Shown here: positions 34,819-44,677 of the stretch, in pieces
How the letters are laid out: every line of letters starts with the position of its first letter
Numbering within the stretch: position 1 is the first letter of the stretch
Source: Nitrosospira multiformis
GTDB taxonomy: Bacteria > Pseudomonadota > Gammaproteobacteria > Burkholderiales > Nitrosomonadaceae
NCBI GenBank assembly: GCA_017306155.1
Contig: JAFKJB010000004.1
Coordinates: 62,001 to 126,000, forward strand
DNA: 64,000 bases
Direction of reading: 5' to 3'
The notes under the pieces: model-generated
The model's input: the letters and a program-made list of their open reading frames with translations, nothing else
What the model was told of the DNA's origin: nothing
Database searches by the model: none
Translations under genes and position numbers: made by a program

Positions 34819-35874
34819 ATGATTCTTGTCACCGGTGGCGCAGGCTATATAGGTTCACATACCTGTGTGGAACTGCTGAATGCAGGTCTTGATGTCACCG
34901 TATTCGACAATTTTTGTAACAGCCATCCCGAGGCATTAAGGCGGGTTGAGCATATCACCGGAAAAAAGCTCCGCGTCGTGCAAGGCGATTGCCGTGACCG
35001 CTCCTCCGTGAGCAATGCTCTCCGGGAGAACCAGGCAATCGCTGTCATCCACTTCGCCGGCCTTAAAGCCGTGGGAGAGTCAGTGCAGCAACCGCTGGCT
35101 TATTACGATAATAACGTTGTCGGTACCCTTCGTTTGCTGGAGGCGATGTCGGAGTGCGGAGTGAAAACTCTGGTATTCAGTTCTTCCGCTACTGTTTATG
35201 GTGAGCCCAGATCCCTGCCATTAACGGAAGATCATCCGCTTTCTGCCACCAATCCGTATGGTCGAAGCAAGCTGATGATCGAAGAAATCCTGCGTGACCT
35301 GTACCACAGTGATTCTTCCTGGCGTTGCGCCATCCTCAGGTATTTCAATCCCGTTGGAGCGCATTCCAGCGGTTTGATTGGCGAAGATCCCAGAGGAACT
35401 CCTGATAATCTCATGCCCTTTGTGGCCCAGGTTGCCATTGGCCGCAGGGAGTATCTGAATGTGTGGGGCAATGATTATCCTACGCCGGATGGAACGGGTG
35501 TGCGCGATTATATTCACGTCGTGGATCTGGCATCAGGCCATCTCAAAGCCCTCGAGGCCCTGGAGAATCCTGGAGTGCGCAATGCAGAAGCCATTAAGAG
35601 GCAAGGAGGATGTCTGACGGTAAACCTTGGAACCGGGACGGGCTATAGTGTGCTGGAAATGATAAGGGCTTTTGAAAAGGCGAGTACTCATAAGGTACCC
35701 CACAGAATTGCTTCACGCCGGCCGGGTGATATCGCCTCATGCTATGCCGATCCTGCGCTTGCATCCGATCTGCTCGGCTGGCGAGCAAAACGGGGACTGG
35801 AAGAAATGTGCGTTGACACGTGGCGCTGGCAGAGCCAGAATCCCAAGGGATATGGAGGCGAGAATTCACACTAG
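34819..35874 (+). CDS. galE: UDP-glucose 4-epimerase
   Basis: The 351-residue short-chain dehydrogenase fold enzyme has the NAD motif VTGGAGYIGSHTC at the start, SSATVYG (about 124-130) and the catalytic YGRSK (about 151-155). Length and motifs match GalE. It makes UDP-galactose for the polymer and for lipopolysaccharide. It lies between wecB and the mannose gene, with its own upstream gap. Confidence 0.93.
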   Translation: MILVTGGAGYIGSHTCVELLNAGLDVTVFDNFCNSHPEALRRVEHITGKKLRVVQGDCRDRSSVSNALRENQAIAVIHFAGLKAVGESVQQPLAYYDNNVVGTLRLLEAMSECGVKTLVFSSSATVYGEPRSLPLTEDHPLSATNPYGRSKLMIEEILRDLYHSDSSWRCAILRYFNPVGAHSSGLIGEDPRGTPDNLMPFVAQVAIGRREYLNVWGNDYPTPDGTGVRDYIHVVDLASGHLKALEALENPGVRNAEAIKRQGGCLTVNLGTGTGYSVLEMIRAFEKASTHKVPHRIASRRPGDIASCYADPALASDLLGWRAKRGLEEMCVDTWRWQSQNPKGYGGENSH

Positions 35875-35967
35875 GCGTTCGATTCCTTTGTCGCTATCCG
35901 TTCTGTGCCGAGACAGATGCCTGGTAAGCCCCTCGAGTAGCGGCGATCCCGTTTTCATAAAAACTTT

Positions 35968-37413
35968 ATGCAATCATTAGTTCCCATTGTCCTCTCCGGC
36001 GGGTCCGGAACCCGCCTGTGGCCTCTTTCACGCCAGAAATATCCGAAACAGCTCCTGTCTTTTATCGGTGAAGACTCGCTGTTGCAAGCTACCCTCCGCC
36101 GCATGGAAGGGCTCACCGATGTCGAGCTTGGAGCGCCTCTCGTCGTTTGTAACGAGGAGTACCGCTTCGTAATTGCCGAGCAACTGCGGCTCATGGGAAC
36201 AAAAGGGAATATTCTGCTCGAACCGGTGGGACGTAATACCGCTCCCGCACTTACACTGGCTGCACTCGCCGCCATGCGGGAGGGAAGCGATCCGGTTCTG
36301 CTGGTGATGCCGGCAGATCATGTGATCGTTGATGTGTCCCGTTTTCAAATGGCCATTCGTGCAGGCATGACGCTGGCTGGGGATGGTGCAGTAGTAACAT
36401 TTGGAATTACGCCGGATTCGCCGGAAACAGGCTACGGCTACATTGAAGCCGGTGAGCCCCTGGGAACGGGTGGGGCAGGCAGGATAGCGCGCTTCGTTGA
36501 AAAACCCGACCGTGCCACCGCGCAAACATATCTCGAAGCCGGCTCTTATTTCTGGAACAGCGGGCTATTCATGATGAGGGCTTCGGTATGGCTTGCTGCC
36601 ATTGATGCCTGTCGTCCCGATATTTCAACAGCGTGCCGTGCAGCCTGGGAAAAAGGCGTAGCCGATGGCGATTTTTTACGCGTCAATAAAGAAGAATTTC
36701 TGCACTGTCCGAGCGATTCGATTGATTATGCCGTAATGGAGCGCCTTGCGCACGATGACTCGTTGCCAGCCGGCATATTCATTCCGCTCTCTGCTGGATG
36801 GTCCGATGTGGGATCGTGGGACTCCTTGTGGCAGGTTTTGCCCAAGGATCATCAAGGCAATGTTTCTCAAGGCGATGTGCTGTTGAATGATTGCCGCAAT
36901 GTATTGGCCCTGTCCGGGCATCGGCTCGTGGCCTGCGTGGGAGTTGAGGATATGGTGGTGATTGAAACCCCTGATGCCATCCTTGTGGCTCACATGAGTA
37001 AAACGCAGCATGTAAAGAAAATCGTGGACGATCTCAAGCGCAGGGGCAGACCGGAGAGCGAACTGCACCGAAAGGTATTCCGTCCCTGGGGCTGGTATGA
37101 CGGAGTCGATTCGGGTAAACGTTTCCAGGTAAAGCGGATCGTTGTCAAGCCGGGTGCTTCGTTGTCGCTTCAGATGCATCATCATCGCGCCGAGCATTGG
37201 ATCGTCGTACATGGAACCGCACAGGTAACCCGTGGCGATACGACTTATCTTGTGTCGGAAAATGAATCCACTTTCATACCACTGGGCACTCGTCATCGTT
37301 TGCAGAACCCTGGCTGCGTTCCGTTGGAGATGATAGAGGTTCAGTCGGGTTCATATCTGGGGGAAGACGACATCGTGCGATTCGAGGACGTTTATGGAAG
37401 AAAGGAAAGCTGA
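35968..37413 (+). CDS. manC: Bifunctional mannose-1-phosphate guanylyltransferase/mannose-6-phosphate isomerase
   Basis: The 481-residue product has an N-terminal nucleotidyltransferase domain with GGSGTRLWPLSRQKYPKQ (about 10-27) and FVEKPDR. The C-terminal cupin isomerase domain has RPWGWYD, QMHHHRAEHWIVV (about 409-421) and FIPLGTRHRLQNP. This two-domain form (ManC/AlgA/CpsB) makes GDP-mannose from fructose-6-phosphate with a phosphomannomutase found elsewhere. GDP-mannose would feed mannosyl, fucosyl or rhamnosyl units. Confidence 0.93.
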   Translation: MQSLVPIVLSGGSGTRLWPLSRQKYPKQLLSFIGEDSLLQATLRRMEGLTDVELGAPLVVCNEEYRFVIAEQLRLMGTKGNILLEPVGRNTAPALTLAALAAMREGSDPVLLVMPADHVIVDVSRFQMAIRAGMTLAGDGAVVTFGITPDSPETGYGYIEAGEPLGTGGAGRIARFVEKPDRATAQTYLEAGSYFWNSGLFMMRASVWLAAIDACRPDISTACRAAWEKGVADGDFLRVNKEEFLHCPSDSIDYAVMERLAHDDSLPAGIFIPLSAGWSDVGSWDSLWQVLPKDHQGNVSQGDVLLNDCRNVLALSGHRLVACVGVEDMVVIETPDAILVAHMSKTQHVKKIVDDLKRRGRPESELHRKVFRPWGWYDGVDSGKRFQVKRIVVKPGASLSLQMHHHRAEHWIVVHGTAQVTRGDTTYLVSENESTFIPLGTRHRLQNPGCVPLEMIEVQSGSYLGEDDIVRFEDVYGRKES

Positions 37414-37615
37414 AGACTCAATCAGTTTTCCTGGCTAGTCCTATCGGTCTATTGATCATTTTCCCATGGAGTGTAATCTTTCATTATCGAGGCCCACGGG
37501 TTTATTTCGCGTCTCGATGCAATAGGTACTACCAACAAAAAAATTGTCAACTCTGCTATATATACAGATGGTTGATGTTCAATGTTTCTAGTAAGTACTT
37601 AAGGAGGTTAAAATC

Positions 37616-38179
37616 ATGAATACTTTTTTGAAGCGAGCTGTTGCTGTTGCAATTCTGGCCGGCGTGGGTGCTGGCGCCAATGCTGCACCTACGAATGATC
37701 AGCTTGGTACGGTGTCTTATAATGTGCCAACCACGTTCAGCGGAAGTGTAGTGCCTGCTGGAGATTTCAATGATGTCTTTTCCTTCAGTCTGCCTGCCAA
37801 CAGCGGTTCCGGCTACAGCGTCATTAATTTTCCAGTGGATATCCCAAATGTTGGTTCCTTCAACACAATCCTCTCCACGATGTCACTGATTTCCGACCCG
37901 GATGGAGTCCGGAATAGCGGTGATGAGCATCTCCTGGCCTCGGCTGTACTCGGAGGATCAAATACATCCGACGCTCTCACTTTGCATTGGGGGCCGAACG
38001 CAGGCGGTAATTTTGATTTGAATATCACAGGAATGACCAACGGTACCCTGGGCGGTCTTTACAGCGGATCGATCCAGGTGAGTCCGGTTCCGGAGCCAGA
38101 AACCTACGCGATGCTTCTCGCAGGTCTGGGCCTGATGGGCGCTGTCGTGCGTCGCCGGAGCCAGCGTAAAAATTCCTGA
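37616..38179 (+). CDS. FxDxF-type PEP-CTERM surface protein
   Basis: The 187-residue secreted protein has a signal peptide ending near ANAAPT and a central beta-rich domain containing FNDVFSFSL (the FxDxF motif, about 51-59). The sorting tail is VPEPETYAMLLAGLGLMGAV followed by RRRSQRKN. It is a predicted exosortase substrate and probably a surface or matrix protein. A strong AAGGAGG site precedes the ATG, and a strong terminator follows, so it is likely well expressed as a single-gene unit. Confidence 0.85.
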   Translation: MNTFLKRAVAVAILAGVGAGANAAPTNDQLGTVSYNVPTTFSGSVVPAGDFNDVFSFSLPANSGSGYSVINFPVDIPNVGSFNTILSTMSLISDPDGVRNSGDEHLLASAVLGGSNTSDALTLHWGPNAGGNFDLNITGMTNGTLGGLYSGSIQVSPVPEPETYAMLLAGLGLMGAVVRRRSQRKNS

Positions 38180-38224
38180 TTGACGAAACGCAAAAACGCA
38201 AGCCTCTTCTGCGTGGAGAAAGAT

Positions 38225-38250
38225 ACGGCCCCCTTGGGGGCCGTTTTATT
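38225..38250 (+). terminator. Rho-independent terminator after the PEP-CTERM gene
   Basis: Arms ACGGCCCCC (38225-38233) and GGGGGCCGT (38236-38244) pair perfectly over nine bases around a two-base TT loop as written and are followed by TTTTATT. It closes the exopolysaccharide region 46 bases after the stop codon. Confidence 0.88.
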
Positions 38251-38690
38251 GACGCATTCTCATGCACGCCCGGTGGAGATCAACAGCCATTGTGGATAAA
38301 GGACGGGAGTGTGGCAGGATTTGTATTTGACAGTTGTCGATGCCGATCCTTTCTTTTTAACGATGATTCTGTCGAGATCATGGCCGATGGGACAAATGCC
38401 ATCCTCTCCGTACCTGGAAAGATTCTTCCCTTTCCAGCTGATTTCTGATGCTGTTCTCTGCCTATTCCCCTTTTCTTAAGAAGTAAGGGATTTTTCACTC
38501 AAGAAAATGCTCAGGCACCTTCTTGAGCCTCCAGTCGTAATGTACGCACGCATACCTTGAATTCAAGACCCGCTTCGATGGTTTAAATGATCGGATGCGG
38601 CAGAGAGAAAGCATGCGGCAAAAAGCAAGAGAAAAGCCAAACGCGCTAAGCGCGCTATGCCTTTACTGGAGGAAAGCAGGATAATGGATA
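38251..38690. other. Gene-free spacer before tRNA-Val
   Basis: No supported gene, terminator or repeat is visible here. Short frames exist on both strands but none has a ribosome site or a recognisable domain. Confidence 0.4.
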
Positions 38691-38767
38691 TGGTAGGCGC
38701 GATTGGACTCGAACCAACGACCCCCACCATGTCAAGGTGGTGCTCTAACCAGCTGAGCTACGCGCCT
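38691..38767 (-). tRNA. tRNA-Val (GAC anticodon)
   Basis: On the minus strand the gene reads acceptor AGGCGCG, the D-arm with AGCTCAGCTGGTTAGAGC, anticodon stem CCACC/GGTGG with loop TTGACAT (anticodon GAC), the T-arm with GGTTCGAGTCC, acceptor CGCGCCT and an encoded CCA end. All stems pair. It would decode GUC and GUU valine codons. It is intact and not disrupted by the nearby genes. Confidence 0.95.
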
Positions 38768-38799
38768 GCAAGGCGCAATTTTAGCTGAAACAGTGCGGA

Positions 38800-38830
38800 C
38801 GTTCAAACTATAATGTGCAGTTCTTGAACG
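38800..38830 (+). promoter_or_regulatory. TATAAT box within an inverted repeat upstream of the RluF-like gene
   Basis: A perfect TATAAT (38809-38814) lies inside an inverted repeat with 7-base arms CGTTCAA (38800-38806) and TTGAACG (38824-38830). No good -35 is present at the right distance. It could serve the rluF-like gene on the plus strand or, read on the other strand, the tRNA-Val promoter region. Confidence 0.3.
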
Positions 38831-38878
38831 ATAGGTCGTTATACTTCATGGTACCTTTTTCCTGAGCAGCAGGAAACG

Positions 38879-39610
38879 ATGGAAAAAATCCGGTTATCCA
38901 AGCTCATGTCCCAGAAGGGGTTGTGTTCGCGCCGGGAAGCGGATGACTATATCGAACGAGGTTGGGTATTCGTGGATGGCGAGCGCATCAATCAATTAGG
39001 CATCAAGGTTTTTCCCACGCAGGAAATAAAGCTTGCGCGCATGGCGCAGGCGCAGCAGTGCGGTCAAGTCACCGTATTGTTGCATAAGCCCGTCGGGTAT
39101 GTTTCAGGGCAACCCGAGCGGGGATACAAGCCCGCGATCAGCCTCATCAATAGAGAATCGCAGTTTCAAGATAGCAATGCATCCTCCAGTGTCAGTCCAT
39201 CAAATTTGAGAGGCATGGCGCCGGCAGGACGGCTGGATATCGATTCAAGCGGGTTGCTTGTGTTTACCCAGGATGGCCGCATCGCGAGGAAATTGATCGG
39301 TGCCGAATCCGAGATTGAAAAGGAATATCTTGTACGCGTGGAAGGAGAATTGTCCCAGCGTACCCTGAATCTTTTGAGTCACGGCCTGAGCCTGGATGGA
39401 AAGGCGCTGAAACGTGCCGAGGTGGTCCAGCAGAATAAGGACCAGTTGAGGTTCATTTTGAAAGAAGGCAGGAAACGGCAAATTCGTAGAATGTGCGAAC
39501 TGGCTGGTTTGAGCGTCACAGGACTGAAACGCGTTCGCATCGGCAAGATAAGGCTTGGCGAACTTCCCGTGGGAAAGTGGCGTTATTTGCGACAAAACGA
39601 AGAGTTTTAG
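38879..39610 (+). CDS. rluF: 23S rRNA pseudouridine synthase, RluF/RsuA family
   Basis: The 243-residue product has an N-terminal S4 RNA-binding domain ([20 protein letters not shown], about 5-24) and the pseudouridine synthase catalytic motif [13 protein letters not shown] (about 117-129, with Asp as the nucleophile). [12 protein letters not shown] follows near 197-208. Length and motifs fit RluF/RluE/RsuA-type enzymes. RluF is the best guess, but the exact target nucleotide cannot be told from sequence. It is a housekeeping gene inserted between sugar clusters. Confidence 0.82.
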   Translation: MEKIRLSKLMSQKGLCSRREADDYIERGWVFVDGERINQLGIKVFPTQEIKLARMAQAQQCGQVTVLLHKPVGYVSGQPERGYKPAISLINRESQFQDSNASSSVSPSNLRGMAPAGRLDIDSSGLLVFTQDGRIARKLIGAESEIEKEYLVRVEGELSQRTLNLLSHGLSLDGKALKRAEVVQQNKDQLRFILKEGRKRQIRRMCELAGLSVTGLKRVRIGKIRLGELPVGKWRYLRQNEEF

Positions 39611-39710
39611 CGCATTTTGCATTTTGTCCATTATCAGGATCCATCACCAGGCTTCCTAAGCAGCAAGGGCGTGTTAAACAGAATAACTTAATGAGTTCAA
39701 GGAAGAGCAA

Positions 39711-40772
39711 ATGATTCTGGTAACAGGAGGCGCTGGATTTATCGGAGCGAATTTCGTACTGGACTGGCTGGAGCAATCTGATGAGGCGGTCATCAATCTC
39801 GATGTGCTCACTTATGCCGGCAACCTGGAGAACCTGAAAACGCTGGAGGGTGACAAGCGGCATATTTTTGTACAGGGCGATATTGGTGATTCCGACCTCC
39901 TGGTTCATCTGCTAAAGGACTATCAGCCGCGCGCTATCCTTAATTTTGCCGCGGAGAGCCATGTCGATCGCTCCATACATGGCCCGGAAGACTTCATACA
40001 GACCAACATCGTGGGTACCTTCCGCCTTCTGGAAGCGGTCCGCGGTTACTGGGGCACACTGACAGGAAATGAAAAGCAGCAGTTTCGTTTCCTCCACGTC
40101 TCAACCGATGAGGTTTATGGATCGCTGGCAAAAGACGAAATGCCTTTTACCGAAACGCATCGTTACGAACCTAACAGCCCTTACTCGGCGAGCAAGGCAG
40201 CGAGCGACCATCTTGTGCGTGCCTATCATCATACCTACGGGTTGCCTGTTCTCACCACAAACTGTTCCAACAATTACGGGCCATATCAATTTCCCGAAAA
40301 GCTCATCCCGCTCATGATCGTCAACGCACTGGCGGGAAAGCCATTGCCGGTCTACGGCGATGGCCAGCAAATCCGCGACTGGCTCTACGTAAAAGACCAT
40401 TGCAGCGCCATTCGTCGCGTGCTGGACAACGGTATTCCAGGGCAGATTTATAACATCGGCGGCTGGAACGAGAAACCCAACGTTGAAATTGTGGAAACGA
40501 TCTGTGGTCTGCTGGATATGTTTCGTCCCCGCTTAGACGAGCCTTATCGCAATCTGATCAGATATGTGGCGGATCGTCCAGGCCATGACCGGCGCTATGC
40601 AATCGATGCGAGCAGAATCGAGCGTGAACTGGGCTGGAGACCTGCTGAAACTTTTGAAACAGGAATCAGCAAAACCGTGCAGTGGTATCTCGACAACACG
40701 GCCTGGGTTACCCATGTTCAATCCGGAGTTTACCGGCACTGGGTAGAGAAGAATTATAAAGAGCGCGCTTGA
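39711..40772 (+). CDS. rfbB: dTDP-glucose 4,6-dehydratase
   Basis: The 353-residue product has the NAD motif [21 protein letters not shown] (about 131-138) and [10 protein letters not shown] with the Tyr/Lys pair (about 161-170). It catalyses the second step of dTDP-L-rhamnose synthesis. It is first in a four-gene operon, rfbB-D-A-C, in which each gene overlaps or touches the next. Confidence 0.95.
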   Translation: MILVTGGAGFIGANFVLDWLEQSDEAVINLDVLTYAGNLENLKTLEGDKRHIFVQGDIGDSDLLVHLLKDYQPRAILNFAAESHVDRSIHGPEDFIQTNIVGTFRLLEAVRGYWGTLTGNEKQQFRFLHVSTDEVYGSLAKDEMPFTETHRYEPNSPYSASKAASDHLVRAYHHTYGLPVLTTNCSNNYGPYQFPEKLIPLMIVNALAGKPLPVYGDGQQIRDWLYVKDHCSAIRRVLDNGIPGQIYNIGGWNEKPNVEIVETICGLLDMFRPRLDEPYRNLIRYVADRPGHDRRYAIDASRIERELGWRPAETFETGISKTVQWYLDNTAWVTHVQSGVYRHWVEKNYKERA

Positions 40773-41674
40773 TGAAAATTCTGCTGTTCGGAAAAGACGG
40801 CCAGGTTGGATGGGAACTGCAGCGCAGTCTTGCACCTCTTGGCGAGGTAGTGGCTCTGGATTCTGGCAGGCGGGAATTCTGCGGGGATTTCACCCGTCTC
40901 GACGGAATTACGGATACCGTTCGGGCAGTTGCGCCGGATGTGATCGTGAATGCCGCTGCACACACTGCTGTAGACAAGGCTGAAAGCGAGCCGGAGTGTG
41001 TCCGCATCATCAACACCCTTGCTCCCGCTATACTCGCCCGCGAAGCCGGCAAGCTGGGTGCCTGGCTCGTGCATTATTCTACCGATTATGTATTTGACGG
41101 GAGTGGAAATGCGTTTCGGGCAGAAACCGATCCCACCAATCCTTTAAATGTATACGGCATGACCAAGCTGGAAGCAGAGCAAGCGATTTTGACTTCGGGT
41201 TGCAATCATTTCATCTTTCGCACGAGTTGGGTTTTTGCAGCGCGTGGCAGTAATTTCGCAAAAACCATGCTGCGCCTGGCTCAGCAACGCGATAGCCTCA
41301 ATGTTATCGATGACCAGGTTGGAGCCCCTACCGGCGCGGAGCTTCTGGCCGATATCACTGCTCATGCCATACGGCTAAGCAGGCAGCGGCAGAATATCTC
41401 GGGACTTTATCATCTGGCTGCCGCGGGTGAAACATCCTGGTACGGTTATGCGAATTTTGTATTGAACTTTGCGCGACGGGAGGGAGTCAAGCTCACGGTT
41501 GCACCGGAAAATGTTTTCCCGGTAACAAGCAGTGAATTTCCGTCCGCCGCCCGGCGGCCGAAAAACTCGCGCCTCGATACCGGAAAATTGCAAAGCGTAT
41601 TCGATTTAAGCTTGCCGCCGTGGGAAACAGGAGTAGCGCGCATGCTTACCGAAATTCTCGAGAAACCACTATGA
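40772..41674 (+). CDS. rfbD: dTDP-4-dehydrorhamnose reductase
   Basis: The 300-residue product starts [17 protein letters not shown] and contains [22 protein letters not shown] (about 99-107) and YGMTKLEAE with the catalytic Tyr/Lys. It reduces the 4-keto sugar to give dTDP-L-rhamnose. I chose the ATG at 40772, which overlaps the rfbB stop by one base (TGATG); a TTG three bases earlier is less likely. Confidence 0.95.
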   Translation: MKILLFGKDGQVGWELQRSLAPLGEVVALDSGRREFCGDFTRLDGITDTVRAVAPDVIVNAAAHTAVDKAESEPECVRIINTLAPAILAREAGKLGAWLVHYSTDYVFDGSGNAFRAETDPTNPLNVYGMTKLEAEQAILTSGCNHFIFRTSWVFAARGSNFAKTMLRLAQQRDSLNVIDDQVGAPTGAELLADITAHAIRLSRQRQNISGLYHLAAAGETSWYGYANFVLNFARREGVKLTVAPENVFPVTSSEFPSAARRPKNSRLDTGKLQSVFDLSLPPWETGVARMLTEILEKPL

Positions 41675-42558
41675 TTCAGCGTAAAGGCATCATTCTTGCC
41701 GGGGGCTCCGGCACACGGCTCTATCCGGTGACAAAAGCAGTCTCCAAACAACTGCTGCCTATTTACGACAAGCCGATGATCTATTATCCGCTCAGCACGT
41801 TGATGCTCGCGGGTATTCGCGACATCCTCATTATTTCCACTCCTCAGGATACGCCCCGTTTCGAGCAGCTTCTGGGTGACGGGGGCGATTGGGGCTTGAA
41901 CCTGCAATATGCGGTGCAAAACAGCCCGGATGGGCTCGCTCATGCTTTTATCATTGGCAGGGGTTTCATTGGCAGGGATTCGAGCGCGCTTGTGCTGGGC
42001 GATAACATTTTCTATGGGCACGATTTGCATCTGCAATTACAGCATGCCATGGAAAGATCGGAAGGTGCGACAGTCTTCGCCTATCACGTCCAGGATCCAC
42101 AGCGCTATGGGGTCGTCGCCTTTGATGCGGATCATCGTGTTTCTTCGCTGGAAGAAAAACCCGCTCAACCCAAGAGCAACTACGCCGTCACCGGCCTGTA
42201 TTTCTACGATAATCAGGTGGTGGATATTGCGGGTGGACTCAAGCCTTCCGCGCGCGGCGAACTGGAAATCACCGATGTCAATCGCATTTATCTCAAGCAC
42301 GATCAGCTCAATGTGGAAATCATGGGGCGGGGCTATGCCTGGCTGGATACCGGCACGCACGAAAGCCTGATAGAAGCGAGCAACTTCATTGAAACCATCG
42401 AACACCGCCAGGGGCTCAAAGTGGCCTGCCCCGAAGAGATCGCCTTTCGCCAGGGCTTCATAAGCAGCGAGCAGCTTGAGAAGCTGGCGCAACCTCTGGC
42501 CAAGAATGGTTACGGCCAGTACTTGAGACGCCTGCTAGAGGAACGGGTGGTTACATGA
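41671..42558 (+). CDS. rfbA: Glucose-1-phosphate thymidylyltransferase
   Basis: The 295-residue product starts [20 protein letters not shown], with the pyrophosphorylase signature and [18 protein letters not shown] (about 27-44). It couples glucose-1-phosphate to dTTP, the first step of dTDP-rhamnose synthesis. The ATG at 41671 overlaps the rfbD stop (ATGA); the frame opens earlier inside rfbD. Typical family length is about 290. Confidence 0.95.
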   Translation: MIQRKGIILAGGSGTRLYPVTKAVSKQLLPIYDKPMIYYPLSTLMLAGIRDILIISTPQDTPRFEQLLGDGGDWGLNLQYAVQNSPDGLAHAFIIGRGFIGRDSSALVLGDNIFYGHDLHLQLQHAMERSEGATVFAYHVQDPQRYGVVAFDADHRVSSLEEKPAQPKSNYAVTGLYFYDNQVVDIAGGLKPSARGELEITDVNRIYLKHDQLNVEIMGRGYAWLDTGTHESLIEASNFIETIEHRQGLKVACPEEIAFRQGFISSEQLEKLAQPLAKNGYGQYLRRLLEERVVT

Positions 42559-43106
42559 AGGTTATCGCCACCCCTATCCCGGAAGTCCTGATAATCGAGC
42601 CCAAGGTGTTCGGAGATAGCCGGGGGTTTTTCTTAGAGAGCTTCAATCAGCAGGCTTTCAGTCAGTCGACGGGACTTGACGTGCAGTTTGTCCAGGATAA
42701 TCATAGCCGCTCTACCAAGGGCGTTCTGCGTGGTTTGCATTATCAAATCGGCCGGCCTCAGGGCAAGCTGGTACGTGTCGTGCGTGGGGCAGTATTCGAC
42801 GTGGCGGTAGATATTCGCAGATCATCGCCCACTTTTGGGCAATGGGTGGGCGTCGAATTGACTGAAGACAATTACCGCCAGTTGTGGTTGCCGCCCGGGT
42901 TTGCGCATGGGTTCTATGTCCTCAGTGACATTGCAGATTTCTTATATAAAACCACAGAGTACTATTTCTCTGATTTTGACCGCAGTATTATGTGGAACGA
43001 CCCCGAGATTGCCATCGAATGGCCCATCGAGACAGGTGCAAGTCCCGTCGTTTCCAGCAAGGATGAAAAGGCGGCGAGACTGGTTCATGCCGAAGTGTTC
43101 GAATGA
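42555..43106 (+). CDS. rfbC: dTDP-4-dehydrorhamnose 3,5-epimerase
   Basis: The 183-residue cupin-fold enzyme has [18 protein letters not shown] (about residues 47-64) and [13 protein letters not shown] (about 113-125). It epimerises the 4-keto sugar before reduction by RfbD. The start overlaps the rfbA stop (ATGA). With rfbB, rfbD and rfbA it forms a complete dTDP-L-rhamnose pathway. Confidence 0.95.
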   Translation: MKVIATPIPEVLIIEPKVFGDSRGFFLESFNQQAFSQSTGLDVQFVQDNHSRSTKGVLRGLHYQIGRPQGKLVRVVRGAVFDVAVDIRRSSPTFGQWVGVELTEDNYRQLWLPPGFAHGFYVLSDIADFLYKTTEYYFSDFDRSIMWNDPEIAIEWPIETGASPVVSSKDEKAARLVHAEVFE

Positions 43107-43221
43107 AGTCCGTGTTCCGAGTTCGTGAAATAATGGCGGAATGTGGAAAGGAAAAGGGAAAGAGAGTGGATAGCGCGTCAGGCCGAGTCAGTACCAGGCA
43201 AAGAACAGTAAGCATCCGGTA

Positions 43222-44325
43222 ATGATGCAGATACCGTCAGGACAGGAATTTCCCCTGCGAGAGGCGCACAACCTTGTCCGCGATCTCATGACGCCCAATC
43301 CCTGGATCTACTGGCTGGATTTTCTCTTTCATATCTCGCTTGGCTGGATAGCCTTTCTGATCATTCTGTCCATGCCGCTCTTTTCATTCTGGCAGCTGCC
43401 GGCCATGCTCGTTGCCACGTTTGCTTTTTATCGTGCCGCTATCTTTGTACATGAACTGGCCCATCTCAGAAAAGGCACTTTCAGGCTGTTTCGCTTTATC
43501 TGGAATGTGACATGCGGCATACCTCTGCTGATTCCTTCTTTCACCTATGATGGCGTGCACAACGATCACCACAGGAGGGATGTGTATGGCACTGCGGGAG
43601 ATGGCGAATATATCCCTTTTGCAACCTTGAAACCGATGGTCATGGTGGGATATGTGCTGCTGTCCTTCATCCTGCCGCTTTTTTTCATCGTTCGTTTCCT
43701 GCTTCTCACACCGTTGTCGTATTTCATCCCGCCGCTGCGCCGGATTCTGTGGGAGCGCGCGTCCTCACTCACCATAGATATGAACTATAAGCGCGCCCCA
43801 AATGCAATCCGCAACGACAGGCATTGGAGAATCCAGGAGTTTGGCGCTTTTGTATTCATCACTGCGGTGGTTAGCTGTATTGCACTGGACATTCTGACCC
43901 CTTGGTTCCTGGTCTTCTGGTACGTCATCGCGATGTTCATCTTTTTTATAAACGCCTTGCGTACATTGAGTGCGCATGCGTATCGTAATCCCGACGACCG
44001 CCCGATGGAATTTGCCGAGCAATATCTCGATTCCATCAATGTGCCGGGCAACTTCCTTACTGGCCTGTGGGCTCCGGTTGGTTTGCGCTATCACGCAACA
44101 CACCATCTTTTCATGAGCATGCCCTACCATAATCTGGCTGAAGCTCAGCAGCGCCTTGTAAGCGGGTTGAGCGATAATACTCTTTATCTGACCACAGTTC
44201 GGGCAGGCATGTGGGATGCATTGCGGCGGATATGGGAGGAAGCCGTCGCGAATACGCGCCGGAGCGGTGCGTCCGCACTTCCGGTTAAATTGGACGATAA
44301 TGCAGGACGGCGTAGAAACGCTTAA
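43222..44325 (+). CDS. Membrane fatty-acid desaturase
   Basis: The 367-residue integral membrane enzyme has the three histidine boxes of non-haem di-iron desaturases: HELAH (about 77-81), HNDHH (about 113-117) and HATHH (about 291-295), between paired membrane helices. It would introduce a double bond or hydroxyl into an acyl chain at the inner membrane. It lies 116 bases after rfbC. Whether it acts on membrane phospholipid or on an acyl group of the surface glycan is unknown. Confidence 0.83.
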   Translation: MMQIPSGQEFPLREAHNLVRDLMTPNPWIYWLDFLFHISLGWIAFLIILSMPLFSFWQLPAMLVATFAFYRAAIFVHELAHLRKGTFRLFRFIWNVTCGIPLLIPSFTYDGVHNDHHRRDVYGTAGDGEYIPFATLKPMVMVGYVLLSFILPLFFIVRFLLLTPLSYFIPPLRRILWERASSLTIDMNYKRAPNAIRNDRHWRIQEFGAFVFITAVVSCIALDILTPWFLVFWYVIAMFIFFINALRTLSAHAYRNPDDRPMEFAEQYLDSINVPGNFLTGLWAPVGLRYHATHHLFMSMPYHNLAEAQQRLVSGLSDNTLYLTTVRAGMWDALRRIWEEAVANTRRSGASALPVKLDDNAGRRRNA

Positions 44326-44677
44326 AAATATCATTTGCCGCAAACGCTGCTCATCCCGGGTTCATCAGGCACTACCTGGCTGCGAACCTCGACGGCCTCC
44401 AGGCTTTGCGGGGAAATGTGTTCCAAAGCAGCCGGATGCAATGAACTTTGTTCCCTGATTGAGTCGAGGCAGGCCGGCTGATTCTCAACAGCCAGCTTCT
44501 TCCTTTTTCCTTTGTCATTTCTCGCTATGATATGCTGCCCATGAACAGTCCGGGAACTGGCCTTCAGTACAATGGTATTCGAGGTGATATGGGATGATGA
44601 TGCTGGATGGAGTGATCTGGTTTTGTGCCGTTATAACGTCTATAAGTTAACTTCTATAAGTATAAAGCGGGAGATAA
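44326..44677. other. Gene-free spacer before tviB
   Basis: The gap has no supported frame. CTATAAGT occurs twice (about 44639 and 44654) shortly before the ribosome site of the next gene, around a TTAACTT segment. I see no clear promoter pair or terminator. Confidence 0.35.

Noticed and set aside
36676-37296. 206-codon minus-strand frame inside manC
   Set aside because: Opposite strand of a complete two-domain enzyme; no independent evidence.
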